Assembly: GCF_900089585.1 (NCBI RefSeq) | Contig: NZ_FLRH01000003.1 | Span: forward strand, 2,618,501-2,682,500 | Origin: Micromonospora sediminicola | Lineage (GTDB): Bacteria; Actinomycetota; Actinomycetes; Mycobacteriales; Micromonosporaceae | Length of the DNA: 64,000 nucleotides | Direction: 5' to 3' | Part shown: piece after piece, positions 38,001 to 46,444 of the stretch | How positions within the stretch are numbered: position 1 is the first letter of the stretch | How the letters are laid out: each line of letters opens with the position of its first letter | Notes under the pieces: generated by a model | Databases searched by the model: none | The model's input: the letters and a program-made list of their open reading frames with translations, nothing else | What the model was told of the DNA's origin: nothing | Made by a program: the position numbers and the translations under genes

Positions 38001-38268
38001 TCAGCGGGTCGGCGTCGCCGCGGCGACGCTCACCGGCCGCGTACGCCTCCTCGAGCGTCCGTCGGGCGGCGGCCGGGTCGTCGGCCTCCCGGTGCAGCCG
38101 GGCCAGCAGGTGGCCGGTGGCCAGGACGTCCTGGTGGTCCTCGCCGTACGCCGGTCGGGCCGCGGTGATCGCGTCGGCGAGCAGCCGGCGGGCGCCGGTC
38201 AGGTCGCCCGCCGCGCGCAGTGCGAGGGCCTGGTGTTGAGCGGCGGTCAACGGGGAGGGGTGGGACAC
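35053..38268 (-). CDS. TPR / proline-rich single-pass membrane protein with C-terminal FnIII
   Basis: 1071 residues. N-terminal 130 residues are TPR-like helices (ALRAAGDLTGARRLLADAI, AGERRRGDADPLMLALSFDLAAVAEELGN). About 700 residues of Pro/Ala/Gly/Val low complexity follow, with VSGPPGQP-type repeats (48-bp DNA period at 35924-36020). A membrane helix (LALLVSGAVLAVVVAVGAGGVWL) precedes a single FnIII domain ending at the C-terminus. Cytoplasmic TPRs and an outside FnIII domain suit a structural link across the membrane. First gene of the five-gene leftward run; exact length is repeat-dependent. Confidence 0.75.
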   Translation of the reverse strand: MSHPSPLTAAQHQALALRAAGDLTGARRLLADAITAARPAYGEDHQDVLATGHLLARLHREADDPAAARRTLEEAYAAGERRRGDADPLMLALSFDLAAVAEELGNRHEARRNYSRVATAGPAVLGPDHPAVRAARHYLGGSAAAPAGYGPPPGGSAAAAGPRPDPALSGPTVSLPAVTPSYPPPPVPPRPTPPVPPAPRVPGAEWAPQPTPRAPRPTPAPDPAAPPSPRPGAPARAHGTLPPSPAIPISSPPLAPAAPDRTSSPWAPPPVPPTTGLPTPPEEATTRFAAPPEEATTRFPAPPAAGPGRPAAFDTAPRPTVGPPAPAVPPAPPLTGPPVPGVTPVPPTVPPAVGAPPPGHPRVVPPAPSLPGPPAAPATWQTTSAAGPAPANAPHGSAPRGPVHPVSVPPVPPAPVTSTSALPPAPVIPPPSPAVTAAPPAPISSPPAPGTLPPPAAVVPQRPTSGPPTHVVLPPPPAVISVPPAPSAVPPAPTSGPPAHGVLPPPPAVPAAPPVSAPPAPGRPVPAPTSGPPAPAAQFPGAASTPPVPAAPAPPSRTTAAPATAAGPAPVGATPISAPPAPTAPDSTPRPAVPSPPPAPPAPGVPAPGAGERTPGRPDPNPPGRPEAGTTPPVPGGPGWDRPTVQVQQIGPLLREEAERAATATGQARPDARPTGGPPPNTPPVDAARLSAFPVSAPPRGDTPVSGPPATEASAAAPSAAGPAAPMPPSTAPPVPPVVAPPTRPVSGPPGQPVSAPPTFPVSGPPGQPVSAPPTFPVSGPPGHPVSGPAAYPVSGMPVSAAPISASPVSGSPVPPWGMTAPPWSSVAPPQPVDRPSGPEPEPATEPAPGHGTEPDEHEETPDEGRSLPVYDGLLDFPEPTRPDHPPYPEQPAYPEQGSWPEQGSWPAVPPSFHQPAAYPQVEEPESGGRNRTTLALLVSGAVLAVVVAVGAGGVWLNRDAAPPAPAPSAPKPKVTGPPPGDLRLRDDTTTITVTWTDPTNGAVPFVVAGGQAGQKLGVMATVDAGQTRYTVNGLSARLDYCFTVLAVYSTDSYATSGQVCTDRNGGATPK

Positions 38269-38302
38269 GTGAGCAATGCTGCCCGGAATCGTCCGTCGCG
38301 CG

Positions 38303-40213
38303 CTACCCGCCCGCCAGTGGACGGCCTTGACCTGGGGAAACGTGGGGCGTCAGCGGTGATGTGCATGATCGTTCCGGGCCGTGTACAGTAATCCCCCGTG
38401 CGGCCCGACGGCCGGCTGATCCGGTGAGAAGATCACCTCGGCCGACCGGGTAGGCTGTACGTGCAGGTCCGGGTGGCGGAATGGCAGACGCGCTAGCTTG
38501 AGGTGCTAGTGCCCGTATAGGGCGTGGGGGTTCAAGTCCCCCCTCGGACACAAACCATTGCCCCACGGTGCGCGCTGAGATCCACTTCAGCGCGCACCGT
38601 TTGTGTTCCGGCTGGTAGTTCAGCCGGAGTCCGAGTTGCCGGTAGACCTCGGCCTTGTCGGCGGGGTCGGCGTGACGGAGCACGGTGGTGATGTCGCCGA
38701 GCGCGGTCACCAGAGCCGCGATCTCTGCTCGGCTCAGCCGGCGCGGAGTGGCACCCGCGATGGCGCGTAGTTCGGCTTCCGCGCGGGTGCGTTCGGCCTG
38801 GGCTTGGGCGATCCAGCCGGTGACCACGGCCGGGTCGGCGCCGGCGTCGAGGGCGGCGCGGTAGCGCTCCAGCTTGGCGTCGCACTCGGTGATGATCGCT
38901 TGGGCTGCGGTGCCCGTTGTAGGCGGATGGTTCAGGGGTTGGGCGTCGGCCATCGCGGTGATCGTCTGTGCGATGCGGTGGGGCGCGAAGGCGGAGGCCA
39001 GCCAGGCGTCGAGTGGTTCGGTGAGTGCGTCCTCGCGTAGGTACACGTTGCGGGGGTGGGGGACCTGGTTGGCGAGTGCGTACTCCTGCGGGAAGCGGCA
39101 GCGGTAGTAGGCGTCGCCGTGGTTGTACTGGCCCTGCATGCGACGGTCGCAGGCGGCGCAGTAGATGAGGCCCCGGAAGGCGTACGGGTTGCGGGTGCGC
39201 TGCCGGACGTGTTGTCCACCGGTTCCCTGGCCCCGCCGGTGCAGGATGGCTTGGGCCTCTTCGAAGGTCGCGTCGTCGATGAGTGGTTCGTGGGTGATGT
39301 CCTTGGAGACCACCCACTTGTCGCGGGGGTTCCAGCGCATGACGCCGGTGTGGCCCATGGCCACGTCGTCGACGTCGAGCAGCACTTCGTCGGTGCGTTG
39401 CTTGTTCCAGACCTGCCGGCCGGTGTAGCGGGGGTTGGTGAGTATGACGCGGACGGCGCTTTTGGACCAGGCGATGCCGCTGCGGTGGCGGTTGCGGGCG
39501 CGGTCGTGGGCTGATGGGCAGGGCACGTGATTGGCGGTGAGTCCCTCGGCGATGGCGAACAGGCCGATACCGGTGATGAACTCGGTGAAGATCCGACGGA
39601 CGACGGGCGCGGTCTGCTCGTCGGGGATGAGGCCCTTGAGGTGTTTGCCGTCGGCGGCCTTGGCCGGGTTGGGGTGGGGTCCGAGGTCGCGCAGTGTGTA
39701 GCCGTAGGGCGGGCGACCGCCGAGGTAGCGGCCCTCGAGCAGGGTCTGGGCGGCCATGGCGGTGCGGACGCGCAGCTTGATGCGGTTGCGTTCGCCTTTG
39801 CTCATGCCGCCGAAGACGGACATGACCAGTTCGTGGGCCTCGTTGTCGGGGTCGATTGGGCCGCCGATCTCGGGCACCCACAGTTCGACGCCGTAGTGAG
39901 CGAACAGCGGCACCGTGAGGCCGAACTGGTTGCCGTAGAAGGCGCGGTGAGGTTCACCGACCACGACGGCGGAGAACCCCCGCCGAGGATCGCGCAGCGC
40001 CGCGAGAAGGAGGCTCGCCTGGACTCGTCGCTGCCAGGGGAGGGAGCGGCTCTGGCCGACGTCGAAGTACTCCGTGACGATGCGTCCACCGTGAGGCTGA
40101 ATGAGTGTGGTTGCCCGGGTGAGTTGCCAACTTCGGGACGATTCGGGGTCCTGGTTGTCCTCGGTCGACACGCGGCCGTAGAAGGCGAAGGGTTTCGGTG
40201 GAGGGGCGTTCAT
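38303..40213 (-). CDS. Large serine recombinase (island integrase)
   Basis: 636 residues from ATG 40213. Resolvase domain about 8-165 with catalytic S16 in YGRVSTEDNQ, a recombinase domain with ILTNPRYTGRQVWNKQR, a zinc ribbon (LIYCAACDRRMQGQYN...YYRC) and a coiled-coil tail. Residues about 555-583 (EGGLEPPRP...) are encoded antisense by the neighbouring tRNA-Leu and the last 50 or so by chromosomal sequence beyond it. The native protein probably ends near residue 550 and the present C-terminus was created by integration. It starts in the stop of an 88-aa gene (ATGA). Confidence 0.9.
   Translation of the reverse strand: MNAPPPKPFAFYGRVSTEDNQDPESSRSWQLTRATTLIQPHGGRIVTEYFDVGQSRSLPWQRRVQASLLLAALRDPRRGFSAVVVGEPHRAFYGNQFGLTVPLFAHYGVELWVPEIGGPIDPDNEAHELVMSVFGGMSKGERNRIKLRVRTAMAAQTLLEGRYLGGRPPYGYTLRDLGPHPNPAKAADGKHLKGLIPDEQTAPVVRRIFTEFITGIGLFAIAEGLTANHVPCPSAHDRARNRHRSGIAWSKSAVRVILTNPRYTGRQVWNKQRTDEVLLDVDDVAMGHTGVMRWNPRDKWVVSKDITHEPLIDDATFEEAQAILHRRGQGTGGQHVRQRTRNPYAFRGLIYCAACDRRMQGQYNHGDAYYRCRFPQEYALANQVPHPRNVYLREDALTEPLDAWLASAFAPHRIAQTITAMADAQPLNHPPTTGTAAQAIITECDAKLERYRAALDAGADPAVVTGWIAQAQAERTRAEAELRAIAGATPRRLSRAEIAALVTALGDITTVLRHADPADKAEVYRQLGLRLNYQPEHKRCALKWISARTVGQWFVSEGGLEPPRPIRALAPQASASAIPPPGPARTAYPVGRGDLLTGSAGRRAARGITVHGPERSCTSPLTPHVSPGQGRPLAGG
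38467..38550 (+). tRNA. tRNA-Leu (GAG anticodon)
   Basis: 84 nt, class II with a long variable arm. The acceptor stem GTCCGGG pairs with CTCGGAC (one G-T pair), the discriminator is A, the anticodon stem is CTAGC/GCTAG with loop TTGAGGT and anticodon GAG at 38500-38502, and the T loop is TTCAAGT. CCA is not encoded. It is intact and marks the left edge of the accessory island. Confidence 0.95.
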
Positions 40214-40476
40214 CGGTTCTCCTGGTTCGAGTTTTCGGTGCGGCGGTCGTTCACGTGTCTGAGGAGCTTCAGCAGGGCGGCAGCGGCGCCGGGGTTCAAC
40301 TCGGGTGGCTGCTCGGGTACTACCACGCTGGCGACGCTGGGCGGTGCACTGCTGTCGACGGTCTCGACCGTCCATGAACGATCGTCTTCGCTCGTCTGGT
40401 CAAGTCCCTCGTCGGCCGGCGCGGCCGAATCCGGCTCTTGGTGATGTTCAGACTGGTGGTCGGGCGGCAGCGTCAT
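40210..40476 (-). CDS. Small acidic protein coupled to the recombinase
   Basis: 88 residues, Glu/Asp/Pro-rich N-terminal half (DHQSEHHQEPDSAAPADEG) and a helical C-terminal part (AAAALLKLLRHVNDRR). Both ends overlap neighbours by ATGA, so translation is coupled. Possibly a directionality or accessory factor for the serine recombinase; that is inference from position. Confidence 0.65.
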   Translation of the reverse strand: MTLPPDHQSEHHQEPDSAAPADEGLDQTSEDDRSWTVETVDSSAPPSVASVVVPEQPPELNPGAAAALLKLLRHVNDRRTENSNQENR

Positions 40477-40676
40477 GCGCCTCCGTCCGGCGGTCGCCCC
40501 GGCCGGCACACGCTGCGGTGGGCCTGCGCCGTCCGCTCCTTGGCCTCCGTCAGCTCGCGGTGAGAGGGGGCGGACTGGAGGTCGAGGCCAGCATCGGCCG
40601 CGAGGATGGGCGGGATCGTGGCGCTGTAGCTCGTAGCGCTGGTGACTCGGGCCGTGGCAGATGGGTGGGTTGTCAT
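40473..40676 (-). CDS. Small hypothetical protein, 67 aa
   Basis: ATG 40676 with a weak AAGGA site; the stop overlaps the next start (ATGA). No family recognised. First gene left of the IS3 element, which sits 54 bp upstream and may have replaced the native promoter of this three-gene recombinase operon. Confidence 0.5.
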   Translation of the reverse strand: MTTHPSATARVTSATSYSATIPPILAADAGLDLQSAPSHRELTEAKERTAQAHRSVCRPGRPPDGGA

Positions 40677-40762
40677 GGGAGATGTCCTTCGGGTTGGTCG
40701 GTGCCGGTTGCTCCGGCGGGCATGAAGAAGGGGTCTGCTGCACCGGCAGGTGACAGGCGTAG

Positions 40763-41626
40763 TCACGCGGCCTGACTGGCCGGTGGGTGCATGATGGTCT
40801 CGAATTCAACGGGGGTCAATCGGGACAGTGACCGTTGGCGTCGGCGGCGGTGGTAGGTCCGTTCGATCCAGGTCACGATCGCGATCCGTAGTTGCTGGCG
40901 GGTGGTCCATGATCGTCGGTTGAGGACGTTGTTCTGCAGGAGGCCGAAGAAGGATTCCATGGCGGCGTTGTCGCCGGCGGCGCCGACACGGCCCATCGAT
41001 CCGGCCATCCGGTGGCGGTGGAGGGCTCGGACGAATTTCCTGGAACGGAATTGGGATCCGCGGTCGGTGTGCAGGATGCAGCCGGCCAGGTCACCGCGTC
41101 TGGCTGCGGCGTTGTCCAGTGCGGCGACGGCCAGGCGGGACTTCATCCGCGAGTCGATGGAGTAGCCGACGATGCGGTGGGACCAGACGTCCTTGATCGC
41201 GCACAGGTAGAGCTTGCCCTCGGCGGTGTGGTGCTCGGTGATGTCGGCCAGCCACAGCCGGTTCGGGCCGTCGGCGGTGAAATTCCGCCGGACCAGGTCG
41301 TCGTGCACCGGCGGGCCGACCTTGCCGCCCTTACCCCGACGCTTGCGCTTGCCGAAGGCGCTCCACCAGCCGTTGCCGGAGCAGATCCGCCACGCGGTGC
41401 GGTCGGCCATCGGCTGCCCGGCGTCGCGGGCCTCGTCGACCAGGAACCGGTAGCCGAACTCCGGATCGTCGCGGTGGGCGTCGAACAACGCGTTGGCCCG
41501 GTACGCCGCCACCAGGTCGGCGATGGTGACCGGTCGGGCCAGCCACCGGTAGTAGGGCTGGCGAGCGATGTTCAATACCCGGCACGTCACCGCCACGGGG
41601 ATCCCGTCGGCGGCCAGCTCGCTCAC
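40763..41626 (-). CDS. IS3-family transposase OrfB (DDE integrase)
   Basis: 287 residues with the rve core: D in LWLADITEH, D in HTDRGSQF and E in NAAMESFFGLLQ, plus the HTH_21-like LFDAHRDDPEFGYRFLVDEA. Start GTG overlaps the OrfA stop by four bases; the active transposase is normally a -1 frameshift fusion of OrfA and OrfB. Confidence 0.95.
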   Translation of the reverse strand: MSELAADGIPVAVTCRVLNIARQPYYRWLARPVTIADLVAAYRANALFDAHRDDPEFGYRFLVDEARDAGQPMADRTAWRICSGNGWWSAFGKRKRRGKGGKVGPPVHDDLVRRNFTADGPNRLWLADITEHHTAEGKLYLCAIKDVWSHRIVGYSIDSRMKSRLAVAALDNAAARRGDLAGCILHTDRGSQFRSRKFVRALHRHRMAGSMGRVGAAGDNAAMESFFGLLQNNVLNRRSWTTRQQLRIAIVTWIERTYHRRRRQRSLSRLTPVEFETIMHPPASQAA

Positions 41627-41931
41627 GAGCGGGTAGAGCCTTTTCCCGGCAGATGCGCCTGCGACAGGTAGGCAGCGGCCCGGCGCAGGACCTCGTTCTC
41701 CTGCTCCAACAACCGGATCCGCTTGCGCGCCTCGCGTAGCTCGGCCGACTCATCGCTGGCCGTCCCCGGCATGACGCCAGCGTCGATGTCGGCCTGGCGC
41801 AGCCACTTGAACAGCGTCATCGGGTGGACCCCGAAGTCCTTGGCGATCTGCTCGACGGTCACGCCTGGCTCGCGGTCGCGAGCGACACGCACGACGTCAT
41901 CGCGGAACTCTCTGGGGTAGGGCTTGGGCAC
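41623..41931 (-). CDS. IS3-family transposase OrfA
   Basis: 102 residues: N-terminal HTH (YPREFRDDVVRVARDREPGV, then IAKDFGVHPMTLFKWLRQAD) followed by a leucine-zipper-like ELREARKRIRLLEQENEVLR, as in other IS3 OrfA proteins. Confidence 0.95.
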   Translation of the reverse strand: MPKPYPREFRDDVVRVARDREPGVTVEQIAKDFGVHPMTLFKWLRQADIDAGVMPGTASDESAELREARKRIRLLEQENEVLRRAAAYLSQAHLPGKGSTRS

Positions 41932-42003
41932 AGCGACATCCTTCCAGCCTGCCCGCAGGGCAAGCCATCTCAGATGTCACCTATCGGTGCAGCAGACCCG
42001 AAG

Positions 42004-42274
42004 CACCGTTAGCGAGACAGCCCCGGCGCGGTAGCGCGTGCCGCCCACTGCGGCGCGACCGTTTGCAGGAGCCGTGACTCGGTGAGCTGCGGCTGTAAGG
42101 GCGTGTGAGGTTGTGTAAGGCGTTGTCAGCCGTCGCACCGGTGCACCGCCATTACCACGGCCATAGCGTCAAATCATTCCCAGACCACCGCCATCCGCAG
42201 CCCTCGTTCGCGGCGCGCTCGCCGCCGCATCCGACCTAGCGGCGGCCTGGCAGTCTGCGACGCGAGGAGGTCAG
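42004..42274. other. Upstream region of the LysM/BTAD gene
   Basis: 271 bp after the IS3 duplication, noticeably less GC-rich in places (GTTGTGTAAGGCGTTGTCAG). It must contain the promoter of the next operon; no gene seen. Confidence 0.4.
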
Positions 42275-45241
42275 GTGAAGTCGAGAGCAGCGAACGCCGC
42301 GGCCGCCGCCACGTCCATCATGTGCACTCTTGTCGTTGCCGCGATCCTCGTCGCAAGCGGTGTGTGGCAACCTCGGCTACCGTCGCCAGCGGCGCTCCGG
42401 CAATGGATTCACCAACCGTTGACGACCGACTTCGTCATCCTCCTGGCCGGAGCAGGCGCCGTGATGCTGTGGCTGCTCCTGGCAACCACCGTCCTGACCC
42501 GCGCCTACACGACGCTGGCACGCCGCCTGCGCTGGCTGCCCGCCCTCCATCTACCCGGCCCGGTCCAGGGCCTCACCGCCGCGCTGCTCGGCGCCACCGC
42601 CGTCACCACCGCCACCGCGGGCACCCCCGCCCACTCCGCCCCCGCAACCGGAACCGCGCACGACAGCGACGCGCAGCCTCCGCAAGCTTCGACCACCGCC
42701 CCAGCGACCCGCCCTGTGAGCAGCAGCCAACAGCTGATTCTGATGCCGGCTGACCGTACCTCCACTCACACCGTCAGGCGGGGGGACACCCTCTCCAAGA
42801 TCGCCGCTGAGCGGCTCGGCGACGCCGACCGCTGGCCCGAAATCTTCGCCCTCAACCGCGGCATCCACTTCATCCATACCGGCGGAATCCTGCGCAACCC
42901 AAACGTTATCTACCCCGGCTGGACCCTCACCCTGCCCGACGACGCCACCCCACCGACCACACACCGGCCCCGCCCCGAATCACCACCGACGGCCCCGGAT
43001 GAGCCGGACCTCGCCACCCCGGCCCCCGCCCCGACAACCGCCCCGCCGCCCTCGACACCGCACCCGGCCCCACCCACGGCAACCACTCCCACAATCGAGC
43101 CGAGCCACGCGCCGACACCCACCACCGCCAGCACCTGCGCCAGCACAGACAACACCACGAGCACGCCTACCTCCGAACCGACCGCGGACCGTGGACCCCG
43201 CCCCACCAGCCCCGACCGCGGCGTGGCGCTGCCCAGCGGCAGCTGGATAAGCCTCGGCCTCGCCCTGGCCATCACCACCGCCGCCGCCCTCGTCTGGGCG
43301 CACCGGCAGCGCCGCTACACCGCGGGCAAGCCCTCCACCACGCCGCGCTGGGAGAAGCAAACTCTCGCCCCCTTGCCCCGGCTGATTGGGCAGATCCGCC
43401 GCGCGCTGCGCCATACCGCCGCCATGGCGGGAGAAACGGGCCAAGACAACGAGCCGGCGGACGACGCAGCCGGCGATCCGGACGGCACCAGCTCCCTGAG
43501 CAACACCAGTTCGACCAGTCAACAAGTGACGTCACGCGATCCGTCGGCCACCGCCTCACCCGCCACCACCGCGCTGACCAGCACCCACAGTTTCGGCCCG
43601 GTCATGCCGGCGCCTGCGCCGCTGACGGTATGGCCGCCCGCCGGACTGGGCCTGACCGGACCCGGCGCAGACGCCGCCGCCCGAGGCTTCCTCACCGCCG
43701 CCCTCGCCACCGACACCGACGAACATCCCCAGGCGCGCACCCACGCCGTGATGACGGCCGCGACTGCGGCGACCCTACTCGGCGCCACCACAGGCACCCT
43801 GCCCCGCACACCCCGGCTCAGGATCACCCCCACCCTCGACGACGCGCTGAACCTCCTCGAAGCCCTGGCGCTGCACCGCACCCGACTGATCGACCAGCAC
43901 GAGACCGCCACCGTCGCCGACCTACGCGCGGACGCCTACGAAGAGCCCCTCCCACCGGTCATGCTCCTCACCCACCCCCCAGACCGGCGCGAGCGCCCCC
44001 GCGTCGCCGCCCTGCTCACCCAAGGGCAGCACCTGGACATCCACGGCGTGCTCCTCGGCCCCTGGTCCGACGGCACCACCGTCACCGTCAACGAAGACGG
44101 CACCACCACCCCCGCCGACGGCGACCACGCCTCCCACCGCGCCGACATCGGCCGGCTCACCGTCCTCGAACCCACCGAAACCCTCGATCTGCTCACCGTG
44201 CTGGCCGAGGCCCACACCGGCGAGGCCCCCTCCCCGGCCCCCGCCGAGCCCACACCCACCGCACATGGCACAGGCGCACAGCCCGACCCGCGAACACCCC
44301 TCGCAGACCAACATCAGCCAGCAACGACGCCGGCCGACACCCCCCTACACGCCGCTCACCACGAAATCCAGGCGCTCGACACCGGCCACGCTGACGCCCT
44401 CGACCAGCCTCTCGCCACCAGCACGTCGGCGACCAGCTCCACCCCACCAGCCCCCGAAACCGGCACCGTCACCACGGTCGCGATCACCGTGCTCGGCACT
44501 CCCGCCCTCACCCACGCGGACCCCCAGCGCAGCCTGCGCGCCAAATCCCTCGAACTGCTCGTATACCTGGCCGCACGCGACGGCACCGCCACCACCGAGG
44601 CCATCCTCGACGACCTGCTGCCCGACGCACCCGCAAGCAAAGCCACCCACCGGCTGCACACCTACGTCTCCGACCTACGCAGCGCCCTGCGCCACCACGG
44701 CGGACCCGGCACCTACCTCACCCACCCCCACCACCGCTACGAACTCAACCCCGACCGCCTCGACGTGGACCTGTGGCGGATGCGCGCCGCCCTCCGCGCC
44801 GCCAACACCGCCACCAGCAAAGCCGAACGGGTTGCAGCGCTGCGCCGCGCCGTCGACACCTACCGCGCACCACTCGCCGACGGCTGCGACTACGAGTGGC
44901 TCGAGCCCCACCGGGAAGCCGTGCGCCAACAAGCCCTCGACGCGGCCGTCGCCCTCACCGAGGAACTCGACGGCCAACCAGCCGAGCAGCTAGCCGTCGT
45001 CGACGCCGCCATCGGCCAGCACCCCTACGCCGAGCAGCTGTACCAGGTGGCCATGCGCGCCCGCGCGCACCTCGGCGACATCGACGGCCTGCGGACCCTA
45101 CGCCGAACCGTGACACGGCAACTCGCCGACATCGACGCCGAGCCCAGCGACGACACACTCACCCTGGCCGACCAACTCATCACCAAGCTGCGCCCCGCCA
45201 GCCCAGAAGGTCGGGCGTCAGCGCAGGGAGCACGCTCGTGA
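42275..45241 (+). CDS. Membrane LysM protein with C-terminal SARP-type (HTH/BTAD) domain
   Basis: 988 residues, GTG with GAGGAGG four bases upstream. Two N-terminal membrane helices, LysM about 163-220 (HTVRRGDTLSKIAAERLG), Thr/Pro-rich linker, third membrane helix about 322-344, a middle domain, then from about 730 a winged-helix plus BTAD region (RAKSLELLVYLAARDGTATTEAILDDLLPD, VDLWRMRAALRAANTA, EQLYQVAMRARAHLGDIDGL). This membrane regulator type is common in actinomycete integrative elements. It may sense the cell wall and control element genes; role inferred. Confidence 0.85.
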   Translation: MKSRAANAAAAATSIMCTLVVAAILVASGVWQPRLPSPAALRQWIHQPLTTDFVILLAGAGAVMLWLLLATTVLTRAYTTLARRLRWLPALHLPGPVQGLTAALLGATAVTTATAGTPAHSAPATGTAHDSDAQPPQASTTAPATRPVSSSQQLILMPADRTSTHTVRRGDTLSKIAAERLGDADRWPEIFALNRGIHFIHTGGILRNPNVIYPGWTLTLPDDATPPTTHRPRPESPPTAPDEPDLATPAPAPTTAPPPSTPHPAPPTATTPTIEPSHAPTPTTASTCASTDNTTSTPTSEPTADRGPRPTSPDRGVALPSGSWISLGLALAITTAAALVWAHRQRRYTAGKPSTTPRWEKQTLAPLPRLIGQIRRALRHTAAMAGETGQDNEPADDAAGDPDGTSSLSNTSSTSQQVTSRDPSATASPATTALTSTHSFGPVMPAPAPLTVWPPAGLGLTGPGADAAARGFLTAALATDTDEHPQARTHAVMTAATAATLLGATTGTLPRTPRLRITPTLDDALNLLEALALHRTRLIDQHETATVADLRADAYEEPLPPVMLLTHPPDRRERPRVAALLTQGQHLDIHGVLLGPWSDGTTVTVNEDGTTTPADGDHASHRADIGRLTVLEPTETLDLLTVLAEAHTGEAPSPAPAEPTPTAHGTGAQPDPRTPLADQHQPATTPADTPLHAAHHEIQALDTGHADALDQPLATSTSATSSTPPAPETGTVTTVAITVLGTPALTHADPQRSLRAKSLELLVYLAARDGTATTEAILDDLLPDAPASKATHRLHTYVSDLRSALRHHGGPGTYLTHPHHRYELNPDRLDVDLWRMRAALRAANTATSKAERVAALRRAVDTYRAPLADGCDYEWLEPHREAVRQQALDAAVALTEELDGQPAEQLAVVDAAIGQHPYAEQLYQVAMRARAHLGDIDGLRTLRRTVTRQLADIDAEPSDDTLTLADQLITKLRPASPEGRASAQGARS

Positions 45242-46212
45242 GCCCGCTGACCAGCCCCACCACCCGCGCCGCAGAGAACTCGACAAGCGAGGCCGCGACT
45301 GACGTGGCTGTGGTGCACCTGAAGCGGCTGCGATGGGCAGTACGGGCAACCCTCACCCTCGGAGTCGCCGCATCGGTCGCCGCGAACGTGCTGCACGCCC
45401 GACCGAACCCCATCAGCCAGATCATCGCCGCGTGGCCGCCGCTGGCGCTGCTGCTCACCGTCGAGCTGATCTCCCGCGTCCCGCACCACCGCCGCTCCCT
45501 CGGCATCATCCGCATGGCCGCCACCAGCGTTATCGCCGCTATCGCCACCTGGGTGTCGTACTGGCACCTCGTCGGGGTCGCCGCCCGCTACGGCGAGGCC
45601 GGCGCAGGGGCCGCCTACCTCCTGCCCATCTCCGTTGACGGCCTCGTCATCGTCGCCAGCGTCAGCCTCGTCGAGCTCACCGCCCGGATCCGCGCGGAAC
45701 AACCCGAACAGCACCCCCAGCCTCCTGTGGCCGCCACACCCAGCCCTGCGTCCACGACACGCATGCCGCACGTCGCGTCAGCGGGCCGCCGAGACGGGGG
45801 CACTGTAGACCCGTCATCCGGCGCGAGGGCATCAGCCGATCCGGTCCCGTGCCCTGACCCGCCGCAGCGTCGCCCACAACATGACGCCAGCGACGGTGAG
45901 CGCCGGCCGAGGCGCCACCTGGTCGACGTCGCCAAGCCACCCTCGGCCAACGCGCGGGCGCAGCAGCCGCCCGCCACCAGCACCGCGAACGGCGAGCCGG
46001 CGGTGAACGGCGACGAGCTGGTGCCGTCGGAGACGGCCGCCGCCGTTGCCCACTGGCACCGGCGGGAGCCCCACCTGCATCCGGCCGAGATCGCGGCGCG
46101 TATCGGACGCTCGGAACGCACCGTGCGCCGGTACTGGCCGCCACGTCCGCAGACACCACCGTCAGCCAACGCAAACCACACCAGTGATCTCACCGAAGGG
46201 GCCTGCACCTAG
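45238..46212 (+). CDS. DUF2637 (SpdB-like) membrane protein with C-terminal HTH
   Basis: 324 residues, starting in the previous stop (GTGA). Four membrane helices in the first 140 residues with ANVLHARP, WPPLALLLTVELISRVP, SYWHLVGVAARYGE and LLPISVDGLVIVASVS, the DUF2637 pattern. A disordered linker precedes an HTH (HPAEIAARIGRSERTVRRYW). DUF2637 proteins occur in conjugative actinomycete elements beside transfer genes, which are not found here. Confidence 0.87.
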   Translation: MSPLTSPTTRAAENSTSEAATDVAVVHLKRLRWAVRATLTLGVAASVAANVLHARPNPISQIIAAWPPLALLLTVELISRVPHHRRSLGIIRMAATSVIAAIATWVSYWHLVGVAARYGEAGAGAAYLLPISVDGLVIVASVSLVELTARIRAEQPEQHPQPPVAATPSPASTTRMPHVASAGRRDGGTVDPSSGARASADPVPCPDPPQRRPQHDASDGERRPRRHLVDVAKPPSANARAQQPPATSTANGEPAVNGDELVPSETAAAVAHWHRREPHLHPAEIAARIGRSERTVRRYWPPRPQTPPSANANHTSDLTEGACT

Positions 46213-46256
46213 CGACCTCGACCGCTCCTACGACCCACGGAACTCCGGGGGAAGAG

Positions 46257-46400
46257 ATGTCGGCGTACGGGTTCCGGTGCGCAATCGGGTACGCCAGACG
46301 TGCAAGGTCGGGGCGCGAAGCATTCGGGACGCTGCGACGGCGGCCGGCCCCACCTCCCCTACTCACGAGAGTAGTCGGTGCACGTGTCAACGCCGGCTGA
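46257..46400 (+). CDS. Possible small protein, 47 aa
   Basis: ATG 46257 has a good GGGGGAAGAG site; the frame is Arg-rich (MSAYGFRCAIGYARRARSG) and stops right at the ISL3 left end. It could be a truncated start of a longer element gene cut off when the IS inserted, or chance. Confidence 0.3.
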   Translation: MSAYGFRCAIGYARRARSGREAFGTLRRRPAPPPLLTRVVGARVNAG

Positions 46401-46444
46401 ACTTTGGCTCTGGCACAGATTCTGTGATTGATCTTGGCGGCGGC

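Larger units (their letters stand above)
40731..41999 (-). mobile_element. Complete IS3-family insertion sequence, 1269 bp
   Basis: Terminal inverted repeats 40731-40755 and 41975-41999 begin GGGTCTGCTGCACCG and match at 23 of 25 positions. Flanked by a 4-bp direct duplication GAAG (40727-40730 and 42000-42003). Both transposase frames are intact, so it may still be active. Confidence 0.95.
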
